A stretch of DNA of 64,000 bases, taken from Singulisphaera acidiphila DSM 18658 (GTDB taxonomy: Bacteria > Planctomycetota > Planctomycetia > Isosphaerales > Isosphaeraceae). A program made the translations under genes and the position numbers. The notes beneath the pieces are model-generated. The model saw only the letters and a program-made list of their open reading frames with translations, ran no database searches and was not told the origin of the DNA. The stretch covers positions 7,016,744 to 7,080,743 of the forward strand of contig NC_019892.1 of assembly GCF_000242455.2 (NCBI RefSeq), written 5' to 3'. Of the stretch, positions 27,437 to 36,872 are shown one piece after another (the first letter of the stretch is position 1; every line of letters begins with the position of its first letter).

Positions 27437-28771
27437 ATGGCCGAGTTAATGACCACCGACGTGAGGGCGCTCCTGGATCGCCAACCTTTTGACCACTCGG
27501 CCGTGGCCGACTTGCGTGAGGTCCTCGGCCGAGACCCCTCGCGATATCGGACGCTCCGCGATGCCGTCGCGGCCATGAAAGAGCGCGAAAAAGAGGACAT
27601 GAAGCCCGACATCTACCTGCGAGTCGGCTTGGGCGAGGTCCTGCTCGGTCGTTATAAGAAGGGCCTGGAGCAGCTGACCAAGGCCGGCGACGTCGGTCTG
27701 GCTCACTTTCATCGTGGAATTGCGCTGGCGAACCTCCAACGCTGGACAGAGGCGGCCGAGGCGTTTGCCGCGGCTTCGGCGGCGGGGTACGACACCAAGC
27801 AGGCCGAACTTCATCGTGCAGGGGCGCTCCGGCGCGGCGGGCACGTCGAAGCGGCTCAAACGATCCTGGGCGGGCTCGCGAATCTGGACGGTAGCTCTGC
27901 CGAGTACCACTATCAGCGTGGAAGCCTGCTCGCAGCTGACGGTGAGCTGGCCGACGCGTCGGTCGAGTTCGAGAAGGCGTTGAGCCTCGATCGCGACCAT
28001 ACCGGTGCGTTGTTCGAGCTGGCCTACATCAACGACCTCTTCGGGAACGATGAGACGGCCGTTGAGTATTACAAGCGGTGCACCCAGCGTCCCCCGGTCC
28101 CCTTGGCTGCCCTGATCAACCTCGGAGTGCTCTACGAGGACGAGATGCGGTTCCGAGAGGCCGAAGCCTGCTACCGTCAGGTGCTCGCGTTCGATCCGAA
28201 CCATCCCCGCGCTCGGCTCTTCTTCAAGGATTGCCGCGCCAGCAAGGACATGTACTACGACGAGGAAGCTGAGCGCGGATTCACCGTGCTGAAGCAACTC
28301 CTCGAAATTCCAGTAACCGACTTTGAGCTCTCGGTCCGAAGTCGAAACTGCCTGCGGAAGATGAACATCCGAACGCTGGGCGACTTGACCCGGACGACCG
28401 AAGCGGCCTTGCTGGCGAGCAAGAACTTCGGGGAGACTTCGCTCTCCGAAATCAAGGAGATGATGACCTCTAAGGGGCTTCGTCTCGGGATGGCTCTTGA
28501 AGGGGGCGAGCGGGCCACCAACGACCTGCGGGCCGAGCCGATCGAAGAGCTTTCTCAAGAGGAAAAGGCGCTTCTGGCCAAGTCCATCAGCGATCTCAAT
28601 CTTTCGGTCAGAGCACGCAAGTGCATGACAAAGCTGGGGATCCAGACCGTCGGCGAGTTGATCATTCACACCGGCGACGAGTTGATGGAGTGCAAAAACT
28701 TCGGTGTGACCTCACTCAACGAGGTCCGCGAAAAGCTGACCGAGTTCAACCTGAAACTCAAGAACGAGTAA
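27437..28771 (+). CDS. TPR protein with two RNA-polymerase alpha-subunit C-terminal domains
   Basis: 444 residues from ATG 27437 (a GTG nine bases earlier is possible). Residues ~1-55 are helical. TPR-like repeats follow to ~285 (HFHRGIALANLQRWTEAAEAF, YHYQRGSLLAADGELADASVEF, LINLGVLYEDEMRFREAEACY). Two alpha-CTD domains close the protein: IPVTDFELSVRSRNCLRKMNI...NFGETSLSEIKEMM (~293-350) and ISDLNLSVRARKCMTKLGI...NFGVTSLNEVREKL (~385-440). Both keep the LSVRxRxCL and NFGxTSLxE motifs that contact DNA UP elements and activators in RpoA. A role in transcription is inferred. It precedes tgt by 9 bp, with a TTG start there. Confidence 0.88.
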   Translation: MAELMTTDVRALLDRQPFDHSAVADLREVLGRDPSRYRTLRDAVAAMKEREKEDMKPDIYLRVGLGEVLLGRYKKGLEQLTKAGDVGLAHFHRGIALANLQRWTEAAEAFAAASAAGYDTKQAELHRAGALRRGGHVEAAQTILGGLANLDGSSAEYHYQRGSLLAADGELADASVEFEKALSLDRDHTGALFELAYINDLFGNDETAVEYYKRCTQRPPVPLAALINLGVLYEDEMRFREAEACYRQVLAFDPNHPRARLFFKDCRASKDMYYDEEAERGFTVLKQLLEIPVTDFELSVRSRNCLRKMNIRTLGDLTRTTEAALLASKNFGETSLSEIKEMMTSKGLRLGMALEGGERATNDLRAEPIEELSQEEKALLAKSISDLNLSVRARKCMTKLGIQTVGELIIHTGDELMECKNFGVTSLNEVREKLTEFNLKLKNE

Positions 28772-28780
28772 GTCGCGCCT

Positions 28781-29896
28781 TTGTCACGACCGGTTGAATT
28801 CCAAGTTTTGCACCGCGACCCCGCCTCCTTGGCGCGGCGGGGTCGATTATCCACGCCTCACGGTCCCGTGGAAACTCCGGCATTTATGCCGGTCGGTACG
28901 CAAGCGACCGTCAAAGGCCTGACCCCCGACCAACTCCGTGCCACGGGCACCTCCATGCTCTTGGCCAACACCTATCACCTCGCCTTGCGGCCCGGTGAAG
29001 AGGTGGTGGCCCAGCTCGGAGGGCTTCACCGGTTCATGGGGTGGGACGGTCCGATCCTCACGGATTCGGGAGGGTTTCAGGTCTTCAGCCTGGCTGCGCG
29101 CTCGAAAATCACCGAAGCAGGGGTCGCTTTTCGGTCGCACATCGACGGGCGATTGCTTGAGCTTTCGCCTGAGTCGGCGGTCAGGATTCAGGAAGCGCTC
29201 GGCGCTGACGTGGCGATGTGCTTCGACGAGTGCCCGGCTCTCCCCGCGTCCAAGGAGACGATCGCGAGCGCGGTGGGGCGGACCGTACGATGGGCCCGGC
29301 GTTGCAAAGACGCTCATACCCGGAGCGATCAGGCTCTCTTCGGGATCGTGCAAGGGGGGAGTCACGCCGACCTTCGTGGCGAGTGTGCCGAGGCGCTTGT
29401 CGCCCTTGATTTTGATGGCTACGCCGTGGGGGGAGTCAGCGTCGGAGAAAGCCGCGAGCAGGTCCGAGAAGCCTTGCGAGTGACAACGCCCTGGCTCCCT
29501 GAGGATCGGCCCCGCTACCTGATGGGGGTCGGACGTCCTCAGGACATTCTCGATGCCGTGGCGACCGGTATCGACATGTTCGATTGCGTCTTGCCGACAC
29601 GGAACGGCCGAAACGCGACCTGCCTCACGGGTTCGGGACAAGTCAAGCTTCGCAACGCCGCGCACCGCCTCGATCCCAGGCCGATCGAAGAAGGGTGCGA
29701 TTGCTTCGCCTGCCAGAGTTTCAGCCGCGCCTACGTTCGTCACTTGTTCATGGCGAAGGAAATGCTCGGCCCGATTCTGGCGTCGATCCACAACGTGGCC
29801 TACCTGCATCGCTTGACCCGGCAGATTCGCGAGGCGATTACCGAGGAGCGATTCGTCCAATTCAGGTTGGAAGTTCTTGAAGCGCTGGGACCATAG
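28781..29896 (+). CDS. tgt: Queuine/preQ1 tRNA-guanine transglycosylase
   Basis: 371 residues starting at TTG 28781, 9 bp after the TPR/alpha-CTD gene; no other start keeps the N-terminal VEFQVLHRDPASLARRGRL block. TGT replaces guanine 34 by preQ1 in tRNAs with GUN anticodons. Signatures are MPVGTQATVKGLTPDQL, LANTYHL, TDSGGFQVFSL with an active-site Asp, GGVSVGES, GIDMFDCVLPTRNGRNA with the nucleophile Asp, and the zinc site CDCFAC...FSRAYVRHLF. It is cytoplasmic. It is followed by yajC and secDF, the widespread tgt-yajC-secDF order. Confidence 0.96.
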   Translation: MSRPVEFQVLHRDPASLARRGRLSTPHGPVETPAFMPVGTQATVKGLTPDQLRATGTSMLLANTYHLALRPGEEVVAQLGGLHRFMGWDGPILTDSGGFQVFSLAARSKITEAGVAFRSHIDGRLLELSPESAVRIQEALGADVAMCFDECPALPASKETIASAVGRTVRWARRCKDAHTRSDQALFGIVQGGSHADLRGECAEALVALDFDGYAVGGVSVGESREQVREALRVTTPWLPEDRPRYLMGVGRPQDILDAVATGIDMFDCVLPTRNGRNATCLTGSGQVKLRNAAHRLDPRPIEEGCDCFACQSFSRAYVRHLFMAKEMLGPILASIHNVAYLHRLTRQIREAITEERFVQFRLEVLEALGP

Positions 29897-30004
29897 CGGT
29901 TAGATTGCTGGTGAGGGGGGGTGGGCCCATGCGTCGGAGCCTACGTCTTGATCCGGCGCAACGACCGCACACGATCTTCACCCGAGATTCCACGGACCCA
30001 ATCA

Positions 30005-30385
30005 ATGCCCTTTTTGCTTGCCGCGATCCCATTGCTTTTTGCCCAGGGTGGTGCTGCTCCCGCAGGCAACCCCAAAGAAGGGGTTTCGAGCACCCTGAAT
30101 CTTCTGCCTTACGTGCTCATCTTCGTCGTCTGGGGCTACTTCATCCTGATTCGGCCCCCGCAGCAGCAGGAAAAGCGACGACGGCAGATGATCGCCTCCT
30201 TGAAGAAGAACGACAAGATCATCACGACCGGCGGGCTCTACGCAACCGTGTCTTCGATTGACCCTGACCAGGATCGGATCGTCTTGCGCGTGGACGACGA
30301 TCGTGGGGTCAAGATGACCTTCAGCAAGTCGGTTGTGGGGCGCCTGATTGAGCCCACGACAGAGAAATCCGCGGATTCCGCCTGA
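30005..30385 (+). CDS. yajC: Preprotein translocase subunit YajC
   Basis: 126 residues from ATG 30005. One membrane helix (about 32-50, LLPYVLIFVVWGYFILI) is followed by RPPQQQEKRRRQMIASLKKN and GDKII-like KNDKIITTGGLYATVSSID, the standard YajC pattern. It is an accessory of the SecDF part of the Sec translocon in the inner membrane. The extra N-terminal part (MPFLLAAIPLLFAQGGAAPA) is hydrophobic and may be a second helix or signal. It lies between tgt and secDF, 108 bp and 141 bp away. The second gap holds possible stems but no clear terminator. Confidence 0.93.
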   Translation: MPFLLAAIPLLFAQGGAAPAGNPKEGVSSTLNLLPYVLIFVVWGYFILIRPPQQQEKRRRQMIASLKKNDKIITTGGLYATVSSIDPDQDRIVLRVDDDRGVKMTFSKSVVGRLIEPTTEKSADSA

Positions 30386-30526
30386 GAGGCATTCTCCCCG
30401 ATTTCGACCGACGGTCGGTACACAGCCCAGAGTTCGAAGAATGGCCGGTCGTCTCGGCCGATGCGGAATGCCCCCTTTTATTTTACTCTTCGAAACGACC
30501 TTGCCTTTAGCCGTTAGGAATTCGCA

Positions 30527-33500
30527 ATGTTAGCGATCGGCTACGTCATCGCCGCCTCTCTCTTTCTCAGTGTCCTCTATGCCCTGTACGGCTTGGCCGT
30601 GGGGCATAAGCTCCACCTCAAGATTGGCGTGATCGCGAGCTTTACGTTCGCGGGCTTGCTGGCGATGTGGCCGCCATCAGAAAAGCTGAAGCTGGGAATC
30701 GACCTCTCCGGCGGAACGATCCTCGTCTATGAAGCCGTCAAAGAGAATTTGACGTCCAACTTCAACATGGACGAGTTGATCTCGGCGCTTAAGCACCGCG
30801 TCGATCCCCAGGGGATCAAAGAAATTCCGATCCGCAAGATCGGCAGCAATCGGCTTGAGATCATCCTTCCCGCCGATGAAGACGTCGACGAGGTCAAGCG
30901 GTTGCTGACCGACGTCGGCGCGCTCGAGTTCCGGATCCTGGCGAACCGGAAGCACGATCAAGCGGCCACCGAGCGGGCGCTCGGCCCCAATGGGCGTGCC
31001 CGGCCGCCGGCCCGCTACAAGTGGGCGCGGCTGGGTGAGGTCGCGTCGGGGACCAATCCGACGTTCACCGATACGACGATCACCGACCTCTCGCAAGACT
31101 GGAAGAAGAACCGGTACGCTGGGATCGATATCGAACTGACCGGCAAGGACGCGTCAGGCAACGAACAGACGATCCCGGTGAAGATCGACCGCAACACGAC
31201 CAACGAGATCTTCCTGGTCAACTCTCACGGCCTCCGATCGATCTCGGCTTATCGGATCGACTACAACCCCAGCAGCATTCAGGCCGGCGATCCGAATAAT
31301 CCCCGCCCCGCCGACCCGATCATTCGTGAGGATCGGATCGGCCCCGGGCTCGTCGAGCGATCGATCCTCGTCAACATTGATCGCCAGGATGTGACCGGCC
31401 GCTACCTTTCCCGAGCCTACGCCACGCAGGACGAGCGACTCCAACCTGCCGTCGGCTTCGTCTTCAAGCGGGAAGGGGCGAGAAAGTTCGGCCAGTTGAC
31501 TCGGGAGCACTTGCCCGAGGAGGGAGACGCCTTCAAGTATCAACTGGCGATTCTCCTCGACAACCTGGTCATGTCGGCCCCCTCGATCAACTCCGAGATT
31601 CGCGAGTCGGGCATCATCGAAGGAGGAGGGCAGGGGTTCCGACCCAAGGAAGTCGACTACCTGATCCGGATCCTCCAGGAAGGGAGCTTGCCGGCGAGCC
31701 TGAACCCCAACCCGCTCCAGGAGGAGAAGGTTGGACCGACCTTGGGTGAAGACACAATTGCCAAGGGGGTTCGCGCTCTCTGGGTTTCGATGCTCGTCGT
31801 CCCGATCTTCATGGTCATCTACTACCGGTTCGCCGGTGTGGTGGCGGTCTTCGCGCTCGTTCTCAACATGATCCTGTTGATCGGCTCGATGGCCTTCATG
31901 CAGTCGACCTTCTCGTTGCCTGGTCTCGCCGGCCTCGCACTGACGATCGGTATGGCGGTCGATGCCAACGTCCTTGTCTTCGAGCGAATGCGCGAGGAAA
32001 AGGAACGTGGAGCGAACCTAGCGCAGCAGATCCGCAACGGCTTCAACCGCGCCTGGGTGACGATCTTTGACTCGCACGTGACCAACTTGCTTTCGAGCCT
32101 CGTGCTCTGGTTTGTTGGCACCGAAGAGGTCAAGGGCTTTGCCTTGACGATGATCATCGGCATGCTCTGGAATCTGTTCACGGCTGTCTTTGTCTCTCGC
32201 GTCATCTTCGAGTACTTCTACCAGCGCGGCTGGATCAAGAACCTCACGATGATGAAGCTGATGGACAAGTCGAACTTCGACTTCATCAGCCCGCGACACT
32301 ATTGCATGGCCGTGTCCTCGATCCTGATCATTCTCGGCCTGATCGCAACCTATCTGCGCGGGCAGAGCATGTACAACATCGACTTCACGGGCGGAACGCT
32401 GGTTACAATTCGTCTGAACGAACAGGATCCTGACGTTGAGTCACTTTCCGATTCGGGTCGGTCGAACTTTGTGCGCGACAAGGCCGGTGTGCTGCCCGAC
32501 GTGACGGTGGAAAGCTTGAAGGTCGGTCAGGCCAAGACGTTCAATCGCTTCAACATCCGTACGACCGATCAGAATCCGAATCGTGTCAAAGACACGATTC
32601 TGAAGGCGTTCGGTAAAAGCCTCGAACGCGTGACGATGACCTACGGCCCCAGCAAGCCGATTCCCACTGCCGCCGCTGCGGCTCCGACCGATGCGACGAA
32701 GACGGCGGTGGTCGACCGGTTCGCCGACGGGAGACAGTACGAGCTCAAGTTCAACACGATTACGTTCAACGGCTCACTTCCGCCTGCCCAGGTCGTGTCC
32801 ACGATCTTTGCCAACGATGTCTTGGCGAAGGACAATATCGCGAATCCCACGTCGCGGTTCGAAATCGTCGGTGCCAAGCGCGGAGAGGATCCCAAAACGA
32901 TGATCCTCCGCACGGATCTGGAACCTGACGTAGCGGAAAAAGAGCTCAAAACGCTGGCCGCCTCGCTTCAAGACAACCGTGACATGCTCTTTGAGCGGAT
33001 CACCAACTTCGGAGGAACGGTTGCCAGCGAGACACGAACCCTGGCGTTGATCGCCACGGTCGCGAGCTGGTTGATCATCATCGCCTACCTCTGGTTCCGG
33101 TTTAAGTCGCTGATCTACGGCCTCGCGGCGGTCCTCGCGGTCGTGCACGACGTCTTGTTCACCTTGGGGGCCGTGGCTGCCAGTTACTGGGTTGCCCAGA
33201 TACCTGGTATTCGTGAGTTTCTACTCATCGAACCCTTCAAGATCGACCTGCCGATGATCGCTGCGTTCTTGACGCTGATTGGCTTCTCGGTCAACGACAC
33301 GATCGTCATCTTCGACCGGATCCGTGAGTTGAAGGGGAAGACCCCTCACTTGACGATGAAGATGCTCAACGACGCCATCAACCAGACATTGAGCCGGACG
33401 ATTCTGACGTCGTTCACCGCCTGGCTCGTCGTGTTCATTCTCTATATCATGGGGGGCGAGGGGCTGCACGGATTCGCGTTTGCCTTGGTCGTCGGGTTCC

Positions 33501-33610
33501 TGAGCGGTACCTACAGCACGATCTATATCGCTAGCCCGATCTTGATCGACTGGATTGGAAGCCATCCCGACGCGGCCAAGGCCGACAAGGAGTTCGTCGC
33601 GACCCGTTGA
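30527..33610 (+). CDS. secDF: Fused protein translocase subunit SecDF
   Basis: 1027 residues joining SecD (about 1-590) and SecF (about 600-1027). SecD landmarks: LGIDLSGGTILVYEAV near 65, EFRILANRK, a large periplasmic domain, then six helices with GMAVDANVLVFERMREE. SecF landmarks: MYNIDFTGGTLVTIRL near 620, and the helix block ending GFSVNDTIVIFDRIRELKG. These proton-driven proteins pull exported proteins across the inner membrane. The SecF periplasmic domain is long, ~220 residues between its first and second helix, including an Ala/Pro-rich linker (KPIPTAAAAAPTDATK). It ends the tgt-yajC-secDF group; terminator at 33640. Confidence 0.95.
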   Translation: MLAIGYVIAASLFLSVLYALYGLAVGHKLHLKIGVIASFTFAGLLAMWPPSEKLKLGIDLSGGTILVYEAVKENLTSNFNMDELISALKHRVDPQGIKEIPIRKIGSNRLEIILPADEDVDEVKRLLTDVGALEFRILANRKHDQAATERALGPNGRARPPARYKWARLGEVASGTNPTFTDTTITDLSQDWKKNRYAGIDIELTGKDASGNEQTIPVKIDRNTTNEIFLVNSHGLRSISAYRIDYNPSSIQAGDPNNPRPADPIIREDRIGPGLVERSILVNIDRQDVTGRYLSRAYATQDERLQPAVGFVFKREGARKFGQLTREHLPEEGDAFKYQLAILLDNLVMSAPSINSEIRESGIIEGGGQGFRPKEVDYLIRILQEGSLPASLNPNPLQEEKVGPTLGEDTIAKGVRALWVSMLVVPIFMVIYYRFAGVVAVFALVLNMILLIGSMAFMQSTFSLPGLAGLALTIGMAVDANVLVFERMREEKERGANLAQQIRNGFNRAWVTIFDSHVTNLLSSLVLWFVGTEEVKGFALTMIIGMLWNLFTAVFVSRVIFEYFYQRGWIKNLTMMKLMDKSNFDFISPRHYCMAVSSILIILGLIATYLRGQSMYNIDFTGGTLVTIRLNEQDPDVESLSDSGRSNFVRDKAGVLPDVTVESLKVGQAKTFNRFNIRTTDQNPNRVKDTILKAFGKSLERVTMTYGPSKPIPTAAAAAPTDATKTAVVDRFADGRQYELKFNTITFNGSLPPAQVVSTIFANDVLAKDNIANPTSRFEIVGAKRGEDPKTMILRTDLEPDVAEKELKTLAASLQDNRDMLFERITNFGGTVASETRTLALIATVASWLIIIAYLWFRFKSLIYGLAAVLAVVHDVLFTLGAVAASYWVAQIPGIREFLLIEPFKIDLPMIAAFLTLIGFSVNDTIVIFDRIRELKGKTPHLTMKMLNDAINQTLSRTILTSFTAWLVVFILYIMGGEGLHGFAFALVVGFLSGTYSTIYIASPILIDWIGSHPDAAKADKEFVATR

Positions 33611-33639
33611 TCGGACGTCCGGACCGGGTGAAAACCAAG

Positions 33640-33683
33640 GGCGGTCGGATTCTGCCACCAGGCAGAGTCCGGCCGCCTTTTTT
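33640..33683 (+). terminator. Rho-independent terminator of secDF
   Basis: A 17-bp stem (33640-33656 with 33661-33677, two wobble pairs), 4-base loop and six T residues, 29 bases behind the secDF stop codon. Confidence 0.9.
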
Positions 33684-34220
33684 ATTGCTCACGCTGTGAA
33701 ATTACATTTCTTCAGTATGGTGCTCCTTGTAGGCAGGGTCTTTGGCGTGCTGTTAGAACGAATCCGCCGCGCGAAGCTGGAGGCGCGAGTCAAACTGGTG
33801 GAACTCGAGCTGCGCATGGCCGAACTGGCCCAAGCGATCGTACCACCCGTCGGATGTTCCGACTTCTCGGCCCTAACATCGTTGCGTCCACCCCAGCGGC
33901 ATCATAAGCGCCACGGAATGGTCCTTCAGGTGGATCAACGGCAATGCCTGCTCAATCCGATTCCATGGGTCTGTCGGAATTGACCGACGCAGATGTCGCA
34001 TCAGCGGCACCGGCCAGCGACCATAGGTCGGGAAGAAGCTCGGCCAGACGTTCCTTCGGGAGAGCCGGTAAGCGCTCCAGCACGTCCGCAGGTACACGAA
34101 CGGGTCGTGGCCGTGGCGCTCTTTGGAATGGCTTGGCCATGGTAACCCATCAGAAAATCAAAGAAAACCGCGACCAACAGCTTAGGTACGTTCGCCCCTC
34201 CGGGGCTGCAAATGGCCCGA
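33684..34220. other. Region of small gene remnants at the left edge of the accessory region
   Basis: No gene can be called firmly. On the plus strand, an 88-codon frame from ATG 33717 has a helical, charged first half (LLERIRRAKLEARVKLVEL) and an unstructured rest. On the minus strand, 33952-34140 is a 62-codon frame (MAKPFQRAPRPRPVRVPADV...), and a frame ending at 33873 (DHSVALMMPLGW) continues the same area out of phase. These look like pieces of small accessory genes broken by deletion. I do not recognise them. Confidence 0.35.
34183..34213. repeat. Partial copy of a dispersed palindromic repeat
   Basis: Read on the minus strand, it gives a GCAGCCCCGGAGGGGC core followed by GAACGTACCTA. 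The core closely matches 40080-40100 (GCGGCCCCGGAGGGGC), and GTACCT also occurs at 40021 and 41505. It lies 8 bases beyond the stop of the TolB-like gene and may also act as its terminator. Confidence 0.45.
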
Positions 34221-35273
34221 TTAGCGGCAATCCGGAGAGTATGGTCCAAAGATGTTGGGCGGCATCTTGTGTTTCAAGAGAACGGGCTGCCAGGAACGAT
34301 CGGAGAGGCTCAGACAGTAGATTCCCGCTTCGGTCGAATCATTGCCCGGTCGGAAAGCGAAAATTCCACTGCCGTCGAGAGCCCAGCAGAGCGAGTCACC
34401 GCCGATGTCCTTCGCTAGCCGAGTTGCCTGGCTTCCATCGGTGTCGACGACCCACAGTTCAAGTTCGTGTGGAAAGTCATTGGGGTAATCGTCCGAGGTG
34501 AGGAAAGCCACGCGATCTCCACGTGGTGAGAATCGCGCGGCGAACTTATGCTGCTCGGGCGTCGAAGTGACGCGTGCGATCATGCTGCCATCGATTCGGG
34601 TTGTGATGATGTCTTCGGGAAGTGGGATGCCTTTGTCTCCCGTGCCAGTAGGGTGTGAGGCCAGGCAAAGCAAGGTCTTACCGTCCGGGGCGACGTCGCA
34701 TAACCGCTGGTGGCTCGGCCAGTTGTTGAGGAGGATCTGTTTTTGGTTGGCATTGATGTCGAATCTTACGAGTTGACCGGCTCCGGAACTTCGATACCCT
34801 TCGATGTAGAGGAGGCTCCCGTCGCTTGAAGACCAGCAGCCGAAATCCTGGCAGATACCGAGCGATCGGAGTTCACGTCCATCGGCGCGGGCGACGACCA
34901 ATCGCGGGTCGGTGTCGAGTTCACGCCCCTTTTCGGCCTCCAGTTGATTGAAGCAAACCAATGTGCCGTCTGGGGATAAGCGGGGTGACGAATTGCGCGA
35001 TGTAATCAGCGCGGGGTTCTGACTCTTTGGCGTTAAGCGTACAGGGTCCGCGTGTGTGTTCAAGATGACGAAGACATCGGACATCTTTGCCCCAGCCGCA
35101 CCGATGACGGCAAGGGTCGCGGGCGGGCTCGGTGGTCGCAGCAGCGACCGTGGGGGGACACGCCAAACGGCCCACGCTGCGATGAGAGAGAGGATGAGCA
35201 CGAAGGCCGCACCCCACCGTTGCAGCCGCCGTCTGCGGGCCATGAACGCGGAATTTGTGCCGTCATCCACCAC
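34221..35273 (-). CDS. Membrane-anchored or exported TolB-like propeller protein
   Basis: 350 residues from GTG 35273, which has AAGGAG five bases upstream; ATG 35243 is an alternative. A single hydrophobic helix (about 20-40, WGAAFVLILSLIAAWAVW) follows an Arg-rich stretch and acts as signal or anchor. The rest resembles PD40 blades: SPRLSPDGTLVCFNQL, CWSSSDGSLLYIEGY, DVAPDGKTLLCLAS, RFSPRGDRVAFLTSDD and CWALDGSGIFAFRPG. No catalytic motif is visible. It is the last gene of the minus-strand string that starts with the Cys-rich peptide, 24 bp after the glycosyltransferase gene. Confidence 0.8.
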   Translation of the reverse strand: MVDDGTNSAFMARRRRLQRWGAAFVLILSLIAAWAVWRVPPRSLLRPPSPPATLAVIGAAGAKMSDVFVILNTHADPVRLTPKSQNPALITSRNSSPRLSPDGTLVCFNQLEAEKGRELDTDPRLVVARADGRELRSLGICQDFGCWSSSDGSLLYIEGYRSSGAGQLVRFDINANQKQILLNNWPSHQRLCDVAPDGKTLLCLASHPTGTGDKGIPLPEDIITTRIDGSMIARVTSTPEQHKFAARFSPRGDRVAFLTSDDYPNDFPHELELWVVDTDGSQATRLAKDIGGDSLCWALDGSGIFAFRPGNDSTEAGIYCLSLSDRSWQPVLLKHKMPPNIFGPYSPDCR

Positions 35274-35297
35274 ATCGACTCCTTGTCAGCGCCGTGC

Positions 35298-36872
35298 TTA
35301 TCGCTTCACGCCGATCGGTTGAGGGGGGGCTCGATCGAGAGGTGACGACTCTGCCTCCCTCATCGTGTCGTAGCGAATGGCATGGAATCCAGACGCTTTG
35401 GCGCCCTGGAGCGGCGTTTCTTCGTCGTGATAAAATTCCGCCACACCAACCTGCCTCCACGACCCCGGCGCCGTGAACGAGGACGCGGTGAACGCCGTGT
35501 CGTGGAGGTACCAGATCGAGGCTGGGGACTCGACGCTCTCATCCCAGAAGTCCTGCCCCCCAGTCACACAGATCGCTCCCTCGGGTCGAGGCTGCCCGGG
35601 AATGAGTCGCAACTGACAGTCATCAGATCGGAGCGCATGGGAGATTGGGAAGTAAGTGTAGGCCGTATTCACAAGGACGAGAGACCCGCTCATGCGATTC
35701 TCCCGTAGTCGCTTGGCAAACGTGCTGACACCGGGGGGATGAACTTCCAGCCAGGCTCCGCCGAGGATCGCAGCGTGATTGAAGGCGAGGAAACCTAACA
35801 CCATCCTCGTCGCCGGTTTCGGCAGGACCGAGAAAAAAAGGGCCACGATCGCCGGCGCTGAGAGTGCCAAAGAGATCAGCAGGCCCCGCTCGTGGACCAT
35901 CCCAATGTTGAAGGCCGAACTAAAGATGGGGGGAAGCAGCACGGCACCGAGCAGCGAAACAAACAGCAATCGCACACGGAGGAGGTCGCGACGCATCGTC
36001 CCGACGGCCAGGCCGGCAATGATCATGGCCAAGAGGGCAAGCCCTGCCCCGATGCGGACAGGTGGGATTGCCCTCAAGGTGTAGAACGCCCCGACCATCT
36101 TCGGTAGCCGCATCCAGACGCCATATTTATTGATCCAGAAGAACTCCTTAACCTGCCGCGTCTGTTCCAGGTGGGTCGGAACCCAGGGCAAATAGGCGAA
36201 GAAAAAGAGCGACCAGGCGAGGCCGACCGCCACTAACACGCGGCGGCGTTCAAGCCAGCCGATGCCCTTTGATCCACACCAAGCTGCGACAGCAAGGCCG
36301 TGAGATGCAACCGTGAAAAATCCATAATAATGGTGGTAACAGAGGCAAGTAATCATGAGCGCATAGGCAAATGACCACAACCAGAGCGACCTTGTGCCCT
36401 CCAACATGCGGAGTAGGACGTAGGTCGACCAGACGGCTAATGCCACAGAGGGTGCATACATGCGGGCTGTCGCCCCTAACACGACGAGCGCAGGGTTGAG
36501 ACCCATGAGTGCGGCGGCCCAGAGCCCGGCCGACTTTTCGTCCCGGACGGGTCCAAGGGCATAAGTGGCGAGATGATAGGCCCCGAGCATCCCGACGATC
36601 GCCCAGAGAATGGAGAGCGCACGCATGCTGAACAGACTATCGCCGAATGCGGCAACCCATCCCTTGAGCTGGACGTAATAAAGTGGGGGATGGACGTCGC
36701 ATCCCGTCCGGGCGGCCATCTCTCCGAGCCCATACCGCGTCAGACGCCACGAATAGGCCTCGTCGTAGCTGATCTCTCGGGTTGCATGGTCAGCCACCGC
36801 AAGGGCGGCGGCGACCACGAGCAAGGCCGCCAGGTGGGCGTGTCGGCTGACCGGCCTGATGAGGATTCTCAT
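35298..36872 (-). CDS. GT39/ArnT-like membrane glycosyltransferase
   Basis: 524 residues with about ten to eleven membrane helices. The first helix is followed by REISYDEAYSWRLTRYG, the acidic loop that carries the catalytic Asp/Glu of GT-C transferases, and CDVHPPLYYVQLKGW, the HPPLYY motif of the PMT_2/GT39 family. Such enzymes move a sugar from a polyprenyl-phosphate carrier onto protein, lipid or glycan on the outer face of the inner membrane. The C-terminal ~110 residues are a soluble extracytoplasmic domain. Its start codon overlaps the stop of the LolA-like gene by 4 bp, so the two are coupled. Confidence 0.82.
   Translation of the reverse strand: MRILIRPVSRHAHLAALLVVAAALAVADHATREISYDEAYSWRLTRYGLGEMAARTGCDVHPPLYYVQLKGWVAAFGDSLFSMRALSILWAIVGMLGAYHLATYALGPVRDEKSAGLWAAALMGLNPALVVLGATARMYAPSVALAVWSTYVLLRMLEGTRSLWLWSFAYALMITCLCYHHYYGFFTVASHGLAVAAWCGSKGIGWLERRRVLVAVGLAWSLFFFAYLPWVPTHLEQTRQVKEFFWINKYGVWMRLPKMVGAFYTLRAIPPVRIGAGLALLAMIIAGLAVGTMRRDLLRVRLLFVSLLGAVLLPPIFSSAFNIGMVHERGLLISLALSAPAIVALFFSVLPKPATRMVLGFLAFNHAAILGGAWLEVHPPGVSTFAKRLRENRMSGSLVLVNTAYTYFPISHALRSDDCQLRLIPGQPRPEGAICVTGGQDFWDESVESPASIWYLHDTAFTASSFTAPGSWRQVGVAEFYHDEETPLQGAKASGFHAIRYDTMREAESSPLDRAPPQPIGVKR

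Noticed and set aside
27446..28669. 407-codon minus-strand frame antisense to the TPR/alpha-CTD gene
   Set aside because: Shadow frame: the plus-strand protein has clear TPR and alpha-CTD motifs, the antisense product none.
28847..29860. 337-codon minus-strand frame antisense to tgt
   Set aside because: Shadow of a well-recognised enzyme gene; no motif on the antisense strand.
30386..30526. Possible attenuator between yajC and secDF (GGCATTC pairing with GAATGCC, then a TTTTATTTTA stretch)
   Set aside because: The stem is only 7 bp across ~70 bases and the genes are expected to be cotranscribed; too weak to call.
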